Counted from the first letter of the stretch, positions 1 through 8,379 are shown. The stretch is 64,000 nt of DNA from Gemmatimonadaceae bacterium (GCA_024710705.1 JANJUF010000005.1:1-64000), one strand, 5' to 3'. Numbers and translations: made by a program. The notes: generated from the sequence alone by a model not told the origin.

Positions 1-133
1 TCCCCGCTGCCTTCGTGTCGCCTTCTATGCAGGGGCACCGGGACTGAGCGACAGCCTGGTGGTGACGACGGCCGCGGTGTCGTTCACCCTGGGTGCGGCG
101 CCCACGGACAGCCTTCGGCTGGACCTGCCTTAA
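1..133 (+). CDS. C-terminal fragment of an unknown protein (5' truncated by window)
   Basis: An open frame (codons begin at base 2) enters from the window edge and ends at TAA 131-133, giving the last 43 residues of a protein. The tail is rich in Ala, Thr, Ser and Val with alternating hydrophobic residues, as in beta-strands of secreted Ig-like or beta-sandwich domains, but it is too short to assign. The stop overlaps the first base of the palindromic operator of the next operon, so this gene probably ends its own transcription unit. The frame could be fortuitous; the composition and clean stop just before a promoter region favour a real gene. Confidence 0.5.
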   Translation, partial: PRCLRVAFYAGAPGLSDSLVVTTAAVSFTLGAAPTDSLRLDLP

Positions 134-149
134 CTTTACAATGCAAAGT
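133..149. promoter_or_regulatory. Imperfect palindromic operator ACTTT-N7-AAAGT
   Basis: A 17-bp dyad centred on base 141 has 7 of 8 arm positions complementary (ACTTTACA / TGCAAAGT). It lies just upstream of a TTGACA-like hexamer in front of an operon whose second gene is a winged-helix regulator. I infer that this is the operator for that regulator (autoregulation); no experiment is implied. Confidence 0.5.
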
Positions 150-151
150 AC

Positions 152-180
152 TTGACAGACGCCGCGGCGGCTGCCATGTT
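152..180 (+). promoter_or_regulatory. Putative promoter of the 187-3353 operon
   Basis: TTGACA at 152-157 is a perfect -35 hexamer. A weak -10 (CATGTT, 175-180) follows after 17 bp, which would put transcription initiation at about the ATG at 187, that is, a leaderless mRNA. The -10 match is poor (3 of 6), so this is tentative. Confidence 0.35.
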
Positions 181-186
181 CTCCCC

Positions 187-819
187 ATGGCCGCTCCCAT
201 TCCCGACCCCCCCGCCCTCCACGACCGCGCCCTCCAGGACCTCTCCTTCATCCGGCGCACCATGGAGGGCGCCTCCGCCTTCACCGACGTGCCCGGCTGG
301 GGACTCGTCCTCACCGGCCTGATCGCCCTCGGCGCCGCCTTCCTCGCCGACCGACAGCCCAGCCCCGAACGCTGGCTCGCCCTCTGGATGGCCACGGCGG
401 TGGTCGCCACCAGCGTCGGCAGCTGGGCCATGCACCGCAAGATGCGACGCCGCGTCTCGACCGAGGGTGCGCAGGTACTCAGCGTGCCGGCCCGCAAGTT
501 CCTGCTCAACTTCTGGCCCGCCATCCTTGCCGGCGCGCTGCTCACGCTGGCGCTGGTGGATCCGCTCACCCCCGGCCTCGAGCCGCGCATCGCCGCGCGC
601 GTGCTCCCGGGGCTCTGGCTCCTGCTCTACGGCGTGGGCGTCACCACCGCCGGCGCCTTCTCCATCCGCGCCGTGCCGATGATGGGCGTGAGCTTCATCG
701 CCCTCGCCGCCCTCGCCCTGTTCGTCCCCGCACTCGATGGAGACCTCGCCATGGCCCTCGGCTTCGGCGGACTCCACATCGGATTCGGCACCCTCATCAT
801 CCGGAGGCACGGTGGCTAA
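187..819 (+). CDS. Multipass membrane protein linked to a winged-helix regulator
   Basis: A 210-residue protein with a hydrophilic N-terminal 35 residues and about five or six hydrophobic helices (around residues 38-54, 60-80, 112-130, 140-160, 165-185 and 190-205). A basic loop (MHRKMRRR, around residue 82) separates the first helix pair from the rest. I recognise no catalytic motif. It is the first gene of a four-gene operon and its stop overlaps the GTG start of the regulator at 812 by 8 bases, so the two are translationally coupled. Membrane protein plus small regulator pairs of this kind recur in soil bacteria, where the regulator is thought to repress the pair; the function is unknown. 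No signal peptide is seen, so this is likely an inner-membrane protein. Confidence 0.8.
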   Translation: MAAPIPDPPALHDRALQDLSFIRRTMEGASAFTDVPGWGLVLTGLIALGAAFLADRQPSPERWLALWMATAVVATSVGSWAMHRKMRRRVSTEGAQVLSVPARKFLLNFWPAILAGALLTLALVDPLTPGLEPRIAARVLPGLWLLLYGVGVTTAGAFSIRAVPMMGVSFIALAALALFVPALDGDLAMALGFGGLHIGFGTLIIRRHGG

Positions 820-1210
820 GCGCGACGGCAGTGCTGCCCGCGCACGCGGCCCCGCGCCGCGCGAGAAGCGCGAGGAGAGAACCCCCTTGAAGCCCGTTGA
901 CGGCGACGCCTCGATGCCGATCGCGCTCGACCGCGTCATCCACGAGCGTGTCCGCCTGGCCATCATCTCGGCCCTGGCCGTGCACGACGCGCTCACCTTC
1001 AATGAACTGAAGACGCTGCTCGAGACCTCCGACGGCAACGTGTCGGTGCACGCGCGCAAGCTCGAGGATGCCGGCTACATCAGCTGCAAGAAGGGTTTCG
1101 ACGGCCGCATCCCCCGCACCGAGTATCGGCTCACGGCCGCCGGACGGCGCGCGCTCGAGCAGTACCTCGCCCACATGGAAGCGCTGATCAAGCGCGTGGG
1201 GGGCGCATGA
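812..1210 (+). CDS. Winged-helix transcriptional regulator
   Basis: A 132-residue regulator. The first 35 residues are basic and low-complexity. The rest is a compact winged helix: helix 1 ALDRVIHERVRLAIISAL, a helix-turn-helix region around FNELKTLLETSDGNVSVHAR, and a wing with YISCKKGF followed by RTEYRLTAAGRRAL. This resembles the MarR/ArsR-like winged helix DNA-binding family (often annotated transcriptional regulator, winged helix DUF). The start chosen is GTG 812 because GGAGG sits at 803-807; an ATG at 737 would lie inside the upstream gene. The stop overlaps the next ATG (ATGA at 1207). It probably binds the ACTTT-N7-AAAGT dyad at 133-149 and represses its own operon (inference). Confidence 0.82.
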   Translation: MAKRDGSAARARGPAPREKREERTPLKPVDGDASMPIALDRVIHERVRLAIISALAVHDALTFNELKTLLETSDGNVSVHARKLEDAGYISCKKGFDGRIPRTEYRLTAAGRRALEQYLAHMEALIKRVGGA

Positions 1211-1908
1211 GTCCGATGCGCCTCCTCACCGCCGTGCCGCGCGTGCCCGGGCACCTGGCGGTGATCATGGATGGCAATGGCCGCTGGGCCACGCAGCGCG
1301 GTCGCCCGCGATGGATGGGACATGTGCGCGGGGCCCACACGGTGCGCGAAGTCGTCGCGCACTGCGCCCGCGTCGGCGTGGGGCAGCTCACGCTCTACGC
1401 CTTCTCCAGCGACAACTGGAAGCGGCCCCGCGAGGAGGTCGGATTCCTCTTCGACCTCTTCGCCTCGCACATTGACCGCCAGCTGGCCTCGCTGGTGGCC
1501 AACGGCATCCGTTTCTCGATGATCGGGCGGCGCGATCGCCTGCCCCGCCCACTCGTCGACGCCATCGAGGTGGCCGAGCGGCGGACGGCCGCCGGGCGCC
1601 GCATGCACCTGCGCGTGGCCATCGACTACTCGAGCCGCGAGTCCATGCAGGGCGCCCTCGCACTCGACGGCGCGCGCCAGGCCGCCCGCCTGGATGCAAC
1701 GATCCTCCCGCCGGTGGATCTCGTGATCCGCACCGGTGGCGAACGCCGCCTCTCGGACTTCCTGCTCTGGGAGAGCGCCTACGCTGAACTCGCCTTTCTC
1801 GACGTGAACTTCCCCGACCTCTCCACAGCCGACCTGGACGCCGCCTTCGCCGACTTCGCGTCGCGCGAGCGTCGCTTTGGCGCTGTGCCCATCAAGGAGA
1901 TTGCATGA
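1207..1908 (+). CDS. uppS: Isoprenyl transferase (undecaprenyl-diphosphate synthase family), divergent
   Basis: A cis-prenyltransferase that elongates allylic diphosphates with isopentenyl diphosphate; the canonical enzyme makes the undecaprenyl carrier lipid for peptidoglycan. At 233 residues it is close to the usual size (about 240-255). Family signatures are clear: HLAVIMDGNGRWA with catalytic Asp22, the SSDNWKRP stretch around residue 70, and IRTGGERRLSDFLLW followed by AYAEL near 174-195. The usual NYGGR motif in the middle is replaced by DYSSR (residues 140-144), so this is a divergent paralogue that may have altered chain length or substrate, and a standard uppS may exist elsewhere. 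It overlaps both neighbours by 4 bases (ATGA), which couples it to a regulator and a membrane protein rather than to cdsA or dxr, its common partners. Confidence 0.88.
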   Translation: MSPMRLLTAVPRVPGHLAVIMDGNGRWATQRGRPRWMGHVRGAHTVREVVAHCARVGVGQLTLYAFSSDNWKRPREEVGFLFDLFASHIDRQLASLVANGIRFSMIGRRDRLPRPLVDAIEVAERRTAAGRRMHLRVAIDYSSRESMQGALALDGARQAARLDATILPPVDLVIRTGGERRLSDFLLWESAYAELAFLDVNFPDLSTADLDAAFADFASRERRFGAVPIKEIA

Positions 1909-3353
1909 CCCCCCAGCTCGCCCGCCGCATCCTGCTCGCCGCACTCGGCCTCGGCGTCGCCGCCAACGTGCTCTTCAAGGAGGCGGACTCGTGGCGCGCC
2001 GGCTTCACGCTGTGGGTCTTCCTCGTGCTCGGCGTGGCGTGGATCGTGCAGCGCACCAGCACCGCGCACATCGAGGACCAGCGAGAGCGCCAGTTGCTCT
2101 TCGGGGCGGCAGGGTTCTTCGCCCTGCTCCTGGTCCTCCGCGACGCCCCTTCGCTGTACGCGGTGGACTTCTTCGCCTTCGTGGTGGTGCTGTTCCTCGT
2201 GGCGTGGCGCGCCGGCGGGCGGACGCTGAGCCAACTCGAACCGCGCGACGCAGTGATCGGCGTGGCATCGGCGGTCACGGCCGGCATCGGCGGCGCGCCG
2301 ATGCTCGCGCTCCGCGACGCCGACGTCGGCAGCCTCGAGGAGAGCCAGCGACGCTCGTATCGCGGCTTCGGCATCGGCGCGTTGGCGGCAGCCCCGGTGC
2401 TCCTCGTGGTGGCCCTGCTGCTCGGCGAGGCCGATCCGCTCTTCGCCGGATTCCTCGAGGAGACGGGTGCACTGCTCAATGGGACGGTGGCCAGCAACGT
2501 CCTGTTCATCGGCGCCGCGTCGTGGGTGACGGCGGGCGCGCTGCGTGGCTCGCTGGTGCCGGTGGGTGTGAATCACTCGACGTTCCGCGGCCAGCTGCAG
2601 CTCGCATTCCCGACCTTCGCCCCACTGCTCGGTGGCCTCGCGTTGCTCCTCAGTGCCTGGATCGGCCTGCAGGTGCGCACGCTGTTCGGCGGGAGCGCGT
2701 ATGTCGCCGAGACGGCGGGCGTGACGGTGGCGAACTACGCGCGGGCCGGCTTCTTCGAGCTCATCGTGATCGCCGGCATCGTGCTGGCCTCGCTGCTCGT
2801 GGTGGACGACCTGCTGGACCGCAACGAGGGGAAGGACCGGGCCTCGTTCCGCACGCTGGGGCTGGTGTTGATCGCGCTGGTGGGGGCGGTGCTCGTCTCG
2901 GCCGTGCTGCGGCTCGGACTGTACCTGAAGTTCTACGGACTCACCGACGAGCGGGTGCTGGCGTTGGCGGTGTTGGTATGGGTGGCGTTGGTGCTGGCCT
3001 GGTTTGCGATGACGGTGTTGCGCGGCGGGCGGGCGCGCTTCGCGCCCGGCGTGTTGGTGCTGTCGCTGATCTGGGTGGGCGCATTCAACGTCGTGAACCC
3101 GGAGCGACGCATCGTGGAGACGAACGTGCGCCGCGCCGAACGTGGAATGGACTTCGACATCGCGTACCACGCGAAGCTCTCGGGCGATGCCGTGCCGACG
3201 CTGCTGCGCCTCGCCGATCGCCTGGGTGCGCCGCGGGCGGCCGAGTTGCGCAGCGCGCTGGCGGCTCAGTGGGCCACGCGGGCCGTGGAGCGGGCCGACT
3301 GGCGGCGCTGGAGCTTCCCGTACCGGAGTGCCGTGCGTCGCATGGAGGAGTGA
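1905..3353 (+). CDS. DUF4173-type multipass membrane protein
   Basis: A 482-residue integral membrane protein with about a dozen hydrophobic helices and a soluble C-terminal tail of about 90 residues rich in Arg. The segment around residues 160-185 (a run of hydrophobics then GEADPLFAGF) and the repeated long helices match my recollection of DUF4173/DUF4153 proteins, whose role is unknown. The start is ATG 1905 with AAGGAG about 6 bases upstream, overlapping uppS by ATGA. It is the last gene of the four-gene operon and no hairpin is seen after it. Association with a lipid-carrier enzyme hints at an envelope role (inference). Confidence 0.75.
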   Translation: MTPQLARRILLAALGLGVAANVLFKEADSWRAGFTLWVFLVLGVAWIVQRTSTAHIEDQRERQLLFGAAGFFALLLVLRDAPSLYAVDFFAFVVVLFLVAWRAGGRTLSQLEPRDAVIGVASAVTAGIGGAPMLALRDADVGSLEESQRRSYRGFGIGALAAAPVLLVVALLLGEADPLFAGFLEETGALLNGTVASNVLFIGAASWVTAGALRGSLVPVGVNHSTFRGQLQLAFPTFAPLLGGLALLLSAWIGLQVRTLFGGSAYVAETAGVTVANYARAGFFELIVIAGIVLASLLVVDDLLDRNEGKDRASFRTLGLVLIALVGAVLVSAVLRLGLYLKFYGLTDERVLALAVLVWVALVLAWFAMTVLRGGRARFAPGVLVLSLIWVGAFNVVNPERRIVETNVRRAERGMDFDIAYHAKLSGDAVPTLLRLADRLGAPRAAELRSALAAQWATRAVERADWRRWSFPYRSAVRRMEE

Positions 3354-3463
3354 CGGCGACTGGCGGTTGAGGGCCGGCGGTCCGATCTTCGTCGGTACCC
3401 GCTCCGGGGGCAGCATTGGCGTCGCCCCGAGCGTTCCGCCGCTTCTACCCGCAGGAGACTCCC

Positions 3464-3715
3464 GTGATCGATCCGTCGCTCGGCCTCGCACTGTGGTCGG
3501 TGCTCACCCTCAGCGGCGTCGCCGCGCTCGCGGTGGTGCTGCGCCTGATCGCGCGCGCCGTGCGCGCGCTCGAGGCCAGATCGAATAGCCAAGCGGAGTT
3601 GCTCGTACTGCACACGCGGGTTGAGGCGCTGGAGAGACAGCTCGCCGAGATTCGGGAACGTGAGAAGGGGAGCACGGCGGCGTTCTCGCGTCCAGTCGAG
3701 CGGCGAACGTTCTAG
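3464..3715 (+). CDS. Small membrane-anchored coiled-coil protein
   Basis: An 83-residue protein: a hydrophobic helix at residues 4-28, then a charged heptad-like segment (LEARSNSQAELLVLH, VEALERQLAEIRERE) typical of a coiled coil, and a short Ser/Arg tail. It is probably a single-pass inner-membrane protein with a cytoplasmic coiled coil. The start is GTG 3464 because AGGAG ends 6-7 bases upstream; the longer frame from ATG 3416 lacks a ribosome site. The 110 bases before it contain no other recognisable element. Function unknown. Confidence 0.6.
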   Translation: MIDPSLGLALWSVLTLSGVAALAVVLRLIARAVRALEARSNSQAELLVLHTRVEALERQLAEIREREKGSTAAFSRPVERRTF

Positions 3716-3852
3716 GGCATCTCCGCGGGTGCGTACAGGCAGGTCCGGCCGTCCATTTGCCCGGGCCCCCGTGCTTGCGGACCCGGCCGGCGCGCCCCAT
3801 GATAGGCGAAGGCCGCACGCATCCTGACACGCGAACCGCGCAGGAGGACGTC

Positions 3853-4146
3853 ATGCTGGTGAACGCCGCCGAACTCCACTCCATCCATCGCTTTTGCAGT
3901 GGGCACCGCGAGCTCCTCCAACGATCATCCCACGCAGGCTGCGTGTCCTGTGGGGAGACGTTCAGTCCCAGCGAGATTCGCGAATGGATCGTGGAGGGCG
4001 ACGGCAGTCCCGGCGGATCGCGCGGCGAAACGGCCAAGTGCCCAAAGTGCGGGACCGCAGCGGTGCTCCCCTCGGCGGCGCCGATCGCGCTGAGTCCGGC
4101 GATGCTGGATACGCTCCAGCGGTACTGGTTTGGGGGCAAGCGCTAG
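3853..4146 (+). CDS. Small zinc-ribbon protein
   Basis: A 97-residue cytoplasmic protein with two Cys-x-x-Cys knuckles (CVSC around residue 33 and CPKC around residue 66), the expected ligand set of a zinc ribbon. The order HRELLQRS - CxxC - FSPSEIREW - CPKCG - VLPS - LDTLQRYWF resembles a widespread uncharacterised family often annotated simply as cytoplasmic protein. The start is ATG 3853 with AGGAGG 6 bases upstream. The 137-base gap before it is GC-rich and shows no clear promoter beyond a weak GATAGG. Function unknown. Confidence 0.7.
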   Translation: MLVNAAELHSIHRFCSGHRELLQRSSHAGCVSCGETFSPSEIREWIVEGDGSPGGSRGETAKCPKCGTAAVLPSAAPIALSPAMLDTLQRYWFGGKR

Positions 4147-4190
4147 GCACGGCGACGTCAACGCCCGGGGCGGATTCAGCGTTCAGAGGA

Positions 4191-4196
4191 TAGCTT
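4191..4196 (+). promoter_or_regulatory. -10-like hexamer TAGCTT
   Basis: TAGCTT lies 34 bases upstream of the GTG of the DUF305 lipoprotein gene. It matches the TAGNTT pattern seen before many genes in this window; no clear -35 was found. Confidence 0.35.
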
Positions 4197-4230
4197 CCCA
4201 GCAGACCCCGCCCGCACCCCCGCCCCGTCC

Positions 4231-4881
4231 GTGACGACTGCCTCCCTCCGCGCGACCTGCGTCGCGCTGCTCCTCACGCCCCTGCTCGCCTGCACCAGCG
4301 CCGGTCCCGCGCCAATGCCCGCCGCGGGCCCCGCGCCCGCAGCGGCCGCGGACGAACACGCCGGCCACGACATGGGCGAACCGCCCGCCACCTCGCTTCC
4401 CGCCGGCTCCCTGATCACCGAAGCCGACGTCCGCTTCATGCAGATGATGATCGCCCACCACGCCCAGGCCGTGCACATGACGCGCATGGCCGAGAGCGCG
4501 GGCGCGAGTCCACGGGTGCTGCGCCTGGCGCAGAAGATCGACCTCTCGCAGGCCGGCGAGATCGCCCTGATGCAGGACTGGCTGCGCGGCAACGGACAGG
4601 TCGCGCCTGACACCTCCTCGTGGCGCACCATGACCATGCCGGGGATGCTCACCGCCGCACAGCTCGACGGCTTGGCGGCGGCGCGGGGGACGGAGTTCGA
4701 CCGGCAGTTCCTCACCCTCATGATCAAGCATCACGAGGGCGCTTTGCAGATGGTGGCCGAGCTGTTGGCCACGCCACGCGCGGCGCAGGATGTGGACGTG
4801 AACGTGCTCGCCAACGAAGTGGAAGCGACACAGACGGCCGAGATCGGCCTGATGTGGCAGATGCTCGCCGAGCTGGACTGA
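4231..4881 (+). CDS. DUF305 lipoprotein, copy 1
   Basis: A 216-residue exported lipoprotein. The signal peptide ends in a lipobox (PLLAC, Cys21), followed by a Pro/Ala linker holding a His/Met-rich motif DEHAGHDMG at residues 41-49. The DUF305 fold follows as two homologous ferritin-like helical halves, marked by MMIAHHAQAV (about 72-81) and MIKHHEGALQM. His-His and Met residues in such proteins are generally taken as metal ligands (copper or silver), but this is not shown here. The next gene, an LVIVD propeller protein, begins 23 bases downstream, and the same pair recurs at 25696-28395. The start is GTG 4231, the only one giving a complete lipoprotein signal. Confidence 0.85.
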   Translation: MTTASLRATCVALLLTPLLACTSAGPAPMPAAGPAPAAAADEHAGHDMGEPPATSLPAGSLITEADVRFMQMMIAHHAQAVHMTRMAESAGASPRVLRLAQKIDLSQAGEIALMQDWLRGNGQVAPDTSSWRTMTMPGMLTAAQLDGLAAARGTEFDRQFLTLMIKHHEGALQMVAELLATPRAAQDVDVNVLANEVEATQTAEIGLMWQMLAELD

Positions 4882-4904
4882 CCAAACACCCGGAGTTTTA
4901 CCCG

Positions 4905-6713
4905 ATGGGATTCCTTCGCCCCGCCCAGACTCTTGCCGCCGCGTTGCTGACGGTCGCGCTCGCCGCGCCACTCGGCGCGCAGACCTATCCGAGCGCGACC
5001 GATCCGCGGAACAACCTCCGGCCAGGGTTGAAAGACGCCGAGATCGCCATCGCCGGCATGCGGCTGGTGTCCACGGCGCCGATGCCGGCGCCCTTCGACA
5101 CGCTGCGCGGGCTCACCTTCGTGAACTCGGATCTCGCCTTCCGCGGGAATCTGGTCTATCAGGGCAACTTCGCCGGATTCTCGATCTGGGACGTCAGCAA
5201 TCCCGCCTCGCCAGTGATGGTGTCGGTGGTGCCCTGCATCACGTCGCAGGGCGATCCGTCCATCGTCGGCAACCTCCTCTTCGTCTCGGCCGAGGGCGCC
5301 GGCAATCGCAATGACTGCGCCAAGGGCGGCGTGACCGACCCGGCCGACCACATGGCCGGCGTACGCATCTACGACGTGAGCAATCCACGCGAGCCGCGCC
5401 TCGTGAAGAACGTGCAGACCTGCAAGGGCTCGCACACGCACACTGTGGTGCCGTCGCCCACCGACGCCGGCGTGGTCTACATCTATGTGTCGGGCAGCCA
5501 GGGCGCGCGTCCGGCCACGGAGCTCGCGGGCTGCCGCAACGGCACCGACCCGGCCGACGAGACGAACTCGCTGTTCCGCCTCGACATCATCAAGGTGACG
5601 CTGGCCCGACCGCAGGACGCCGAGGTGGTGACCGGTGCGCGCATCTTCACGGGGCTTGGTCCCGCCCCTGCGCGCGGGGGCCGCACGCGCGCGCCGCGGG
5701 CGATTCCCGGCGCCGACAGCGCCCAGATGGCGGCGCTGATGGCCACCGGCCCGCGCAACTGCCACGACGTCACGGCATACCCGGCCATGAACCTCCTCGC
5801 CGGTGCCTGCTCGAGCTACGGCATCCTCGTGGACATCTCGAACCCCGAGCGTCCGCTGCGGCTCGACGCCGTGGCCGACACGAACTTCTCGCTCTGGCAC
5901 ACGGCCGTCTTCAGCAATGATGGGCGCAAGGTCGTGTTCACCGATGAGTGGGGCGGCGGCACGTCGCCGAACTGCCAGGCCATCCATCCGCTGGAGATGG
6001 GCGGCAACACCACGCTGGTGATCGGCGAGGACCGCAAGCTCACGCAGCACGCGTACTTCAAGCTGCCGAGCGCGCAGACGGCGCAGGAGAACTGCGTCTC
6101 GCACAACGGGTCGCTGATCCCGGTGCCGGGGCGCGACATCATGGTGCAGGGTTGGTACCAGGGCGGTGTGGACGTCATCGACTTCACCGACGCCGACCGA
6201 CCCTTCGAGATCGCGTACTTCGACCGTGGTCCGGCGGATGTGCCGGCGGCCGACGGCGCGCCGAACAGCCGCGCCCGCGGCACGATCGCCGGCTCGTGGG
6301 GGGCGTACTGGTACAACGGGCTCATCTACTCGTCGGAAATGGCCCGCGGCCTCGACATCCTCGACCTCGTGCCCTCCGAGCACCTCTCGGCCAATGAGAT
6401 CGCGGCCGCCAAGCTGGTGATGATGGAGGAGTTCAATCCGCAGAGTCAGCCCCGAATCACCTGGCCGGCGGCGTTCCCCGTGGTACGTTCGTATCTCGAC
6501 CAGCTCGTGCGGGGGAACGGTCTTGCCGCCTCACGCACCGCGGCGATCGGCGGCGCGCTCGACGCGGCCGAACGGCAGTCCGGCAACGCGCGACGCGCCG
6601 CGCTCACGGCGTTGGCGCAGCAAGTGGACGACGATGCCGCCGGCGCAGCGGACGGGGCACGGGTTCGGGCGATGGCGGCGGCGATCCGCGACCTGGCGAA
6701 CGCGACGCGCTAG
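4905..6713 (+). CDS. Exported LVIVD-repeat beta-propeller protein, copy 1
   Basis: A 602-residue secreted protein with a signal peptide cleaved near AAPLGAQ (residue 25). The body carries blade-like repeats of the LVIVD type: IWDVSNPASPVMV, IYDVSNPREPRLV, LVDISNPERPLRL and VIDFTDADRPFEI, each ending one propeller blade. Conserved His and Cys residues (CKGSHTHTVV, ENCVSHNGSL) could bind metal. The last about 60 residues are Ala/Arg-rich and helical. It follows the DUF305 lipoprotein by 23 bases and is its presumed partner at the cell surface or in the periplasm. It is close in sequence to the protein at 26413-28395 but lacks that copy's Ala-rich insertion. The start is ATG 4905 with GGAG 9 bases upstream. 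No enzyme activity can be assigned. Confidence 0.85.
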   Translation: MGFLRPAQTLAAALLTVALAAPLGAQTYPSATDPRNNLRPGLKDAEIAIAGMRLVSTAPMPAPFDTLRGLTFVNSDLAFRGNLVYQGNFAGFSIWDVSNPASPVMVSVVPCITSQGDPSIVGNLLFVSAEGAGNRNDCAKGGVTDPADHMAGVRIYDVSNPREPRLVKNVQTCKGSHTHTVVPSPTDAGVVYIYVSGSQGARPATELAGCRNGTDPADETNSLFRLDIIKVTLARPQDAEVVTGARIFTGLGPAPARGGRTRAPRAIPGADSAQMAALMATGPRNCHDVTAYPAMNLLAGACSSYGILVDISNPERPLRLDAVADTNFSLWHTAVFSNDGRKVVFTDEWGGGTSPNCQAIHPLEMGGNTTLVIGEDRKLTQHAYFKLPSAQTAQENCVSHNGSLIPVPGRDIMVQGWYQGGVDVIDFTDADRPFEIAYFDRGPADVPAADGAPNSRARGTIAGSWGAYWYNGLIYSSEMARGLDILDLVPSEHLSANEIAAAKLVMMEEFNPQSQPRITWPAAFPVVRSYLDQLVRGNGLAASRTAAIGGALDAAERQSGNARRAALTALAQQVDDDAAGAADGARVRAMAAAIRDLANATR

Positions 6714-7642
6714 GGCCGCTCGGCGGTTCGTGCGAGGAACTCGAGCAGGCGGGCATTGAACGCCGCCGCCTGCTCGAGGTGCGGGAGATGGCCGGCCGAG
6801 TCCACGGCGAAGAACTCCGTGGCGGGAATCGCGCGCGTGACGTTGTCGGCGCCAGCGATCGGCAGCGTGGCGTCTTGTTTGCCCCACACCAGCAGGACGG
6901 GCGTCCCGGCGCGCGCGATCTCGGCGTAGATGGCCGGGAAGTCCACCGCATCGCGTGCGAGTAGCGAGCGACGCAACGAGCGGCCGAATCCGCGATAGCG
7001 CGTCTGCGGACGGTAGCGGTCGGCCCACCCGGGGAATCGCTCGGGGTGCAGGAAGTCGGACGGCTGTCCGTCCGCCATGCGCGGCACGGCGGCGACCTGC
7101 CAGAAGTAGGCGCCGAGTCCGGGGACGCGCACGATGCCCGGAACCTCGCGCGACACCGTCACTGGATCCACCAGCACCAGCGTGCGCACACGGGCGGGAT
7201 GCGCCGCCGCGAAGTGCGCGGCGACGGTGCCACCGAACGACAGCCCGAAGAGATCCACCGGGCCGCTGATGCGCAGCGAATCGAGCAAGCCGCCGAGCTG
7301 GGCCTCGTAAAAGGCCGCGTCGTAGGCGGCGTTGGGGCGATCGGACCACCCGCGACCGAACAGGTCGTAGCGCAGCACGCGATGCCCTGCATTGGCCAGC
7401 GCGTGGAAGGTCGAATCCCAGATGTAGGAGGGCACGGAGAAGCCGTGGACCAGCACAGCCACGCGGCCAGTGTCGGGGCCGCCGAGCTCGTAGTGCGTGA
7501 GCCCATCGCGCAGCGCGACGAACGTGCCGGGGGCCGCAGCGCGGGCGTCAGCGTCAATCGTGGCGCGCTCGGGGTTCGCGTAGATGTAGTAGCCCGCGGC
7601 GATCCCGCAGGCCATGACCAGCAAGAGGACGAGACGGCGCAC
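6710..7642 (-). CDS. Alpha/beta hydrolase, membrane-anchored or exported
   Basis: A 310-residue serine hydrolase of the alpha/beta fold. A hydrophobic N-terminus (residues 4-22) anchors or exports it. The oxyanion HG motif (LVHGFS, about 65-69), nucleophile elbow GLSFGG (Ser135), acidic residue in WGKQD and catalytic His in GHLPHLE form a complete triad. The order is typical of epoxide-hydrolase/esterase-like members, but no substrate can be inferred. Its stop overlaps that of the LVIVD gene (convergent, 4 bases shared), so the two genes share a 3' junction. The promoter probably lies in the 109-base divergent gap with 7752 (TATCCT on the minus strand). Confidence 0.85.
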   Translation of the reverse strand: MRRLVLLLVMACGIAAGYYIYANPERATIDADARAAAPGTFVALRDGLTHYELGGPDTGRVAVLVHGFSVPSYIWDSTFHALANAGHRVLRYDLFGRGWSDRPNAAYDAAFYEAQLGGLLDSLRISGPVDLFGLSFGGTVAAHFAAAHPARVRTLVLVDPVTVSREVPGIVRVPGLGAYFWQVAAVPRMADGQPSDFLHPERFPGWADRYRPQTRYRGFGRSLRRSLLARDAVDFPAIYAEIARAGTPVLLVWGKQDATLPIAGADNVTRAIPATEFFAVDSAGHLPHLEQAAAFNARLLEFLARTAERP

Positions 7643-7751
7643 GAAGGACTCGCGGAGGGAAGGGAGGGGGACGCTCGTACCCGGATAGGATAGCGCGAAC
7701 TATGCCTCGTGCGCGATACGCGAGGAGGCGTCGGTTGCCGCGGACGCGGGC

Positions 7752-8360
7752 TTGGCGCATTCTCCACTCGCCTTCCCTCCGACCTCCCGAGCCCTGGCTT
7801 CCTCGCGCTGGAATGTTCCCAACGCCCTCTCCGCCACGCGCCTCCTCGGCGTGCCGGCGCTCTTCGTGCTGGTGGAACAAGGGCGCATTGGCTGGTTCGT
7901 GGCCCTCTACGCCCTGCTCGGATTCACCGACTATCTCGACGGCACACTCGCCCGCGCCTGGGGCCAGACCTCGGCGTTCGGCTCGATGCTCGATTCGGTG
8001 GCCGATGTCGCGTACTACCTCTCCACCGTGTACTTCGTGGTGCGACTCTTTCCGTCGTACGTCGAGCCGAACATTCCCTACGTGATCGTCTGCGTGGTGG
8101 GGCTCGCCCTGCTGGTGGTGGTCTCACTGCTGCGCGTCGGGAAGCCGCTGCTGCCGCACACGCACCTGAGCCGCGCCGCGGGCGTCCTGGCGGTGCTGGC
8201 GGTCTTCGCGTCGTTCCTGATGGACACCACCTACGTGTTCCGGGGCGTGATCCTGCTGTACGCGGTCGCGTTCCTGGAGCAGATCGCCATGGTCGCGTGG
8301 TACGGCGATATTCCGCTGGACACCCGCACGATTCTCTGGCTCCGAGGACGCGCGCGATGA
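7752..8360 (+). CDS. CDP-alcohol phosphatidyltransferase family membrane enzyme
   Basis: A 202-residue integral membrane enzyme of phospholipid synthesis, transferring a phosphatidyl group from CDP-diacylglycerol to an alcohol. The family signature D-x2-DG-x2-AR-x8-G-x3-D-x3-D is complete (DYLDGTLAR, then G, D and D in FGSMLDSVAD, about residues 59-85). About six transmembrane helices follow. The acceptor (glycerol phosphate, inositol, serine or other) cannot be read from the sequence. The start is uncertain: TTG 7752 gives the longest sensible protein but has only a weak ribosome site, and no in-frame ATG precedes the conserved region. It converges on the sulfatase at 8380. Confidence 0.8.
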   Translation: MAHSPLAFPPTSRALASSRWNVPNALSATRLLGVPALFVLVEQGRIGWFVALYALLGFTDYLDGTLARAWGQTSAFGSMLDSVADVAYYLSTVYFVVRLFPSYVEPNIPYVIVCVVGLALLVVVSLLRVGKPLLPHTHLSRAAGVLAVLAVFASFLMDTTYVFRGVILLYAVAFLEQIAMVAWYGDIPLDTRTILWLRGRAR

Positions 8361-8379
8361 GCCGGTCGGTGCCGCTCCC

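Noticed and set aside
7642-7752. tRNA or small RNA in the divergent gap
   Set aside because: No cloverleaf, no CCA end; only promoter-like TAGGAT/TATCCT hexamers.
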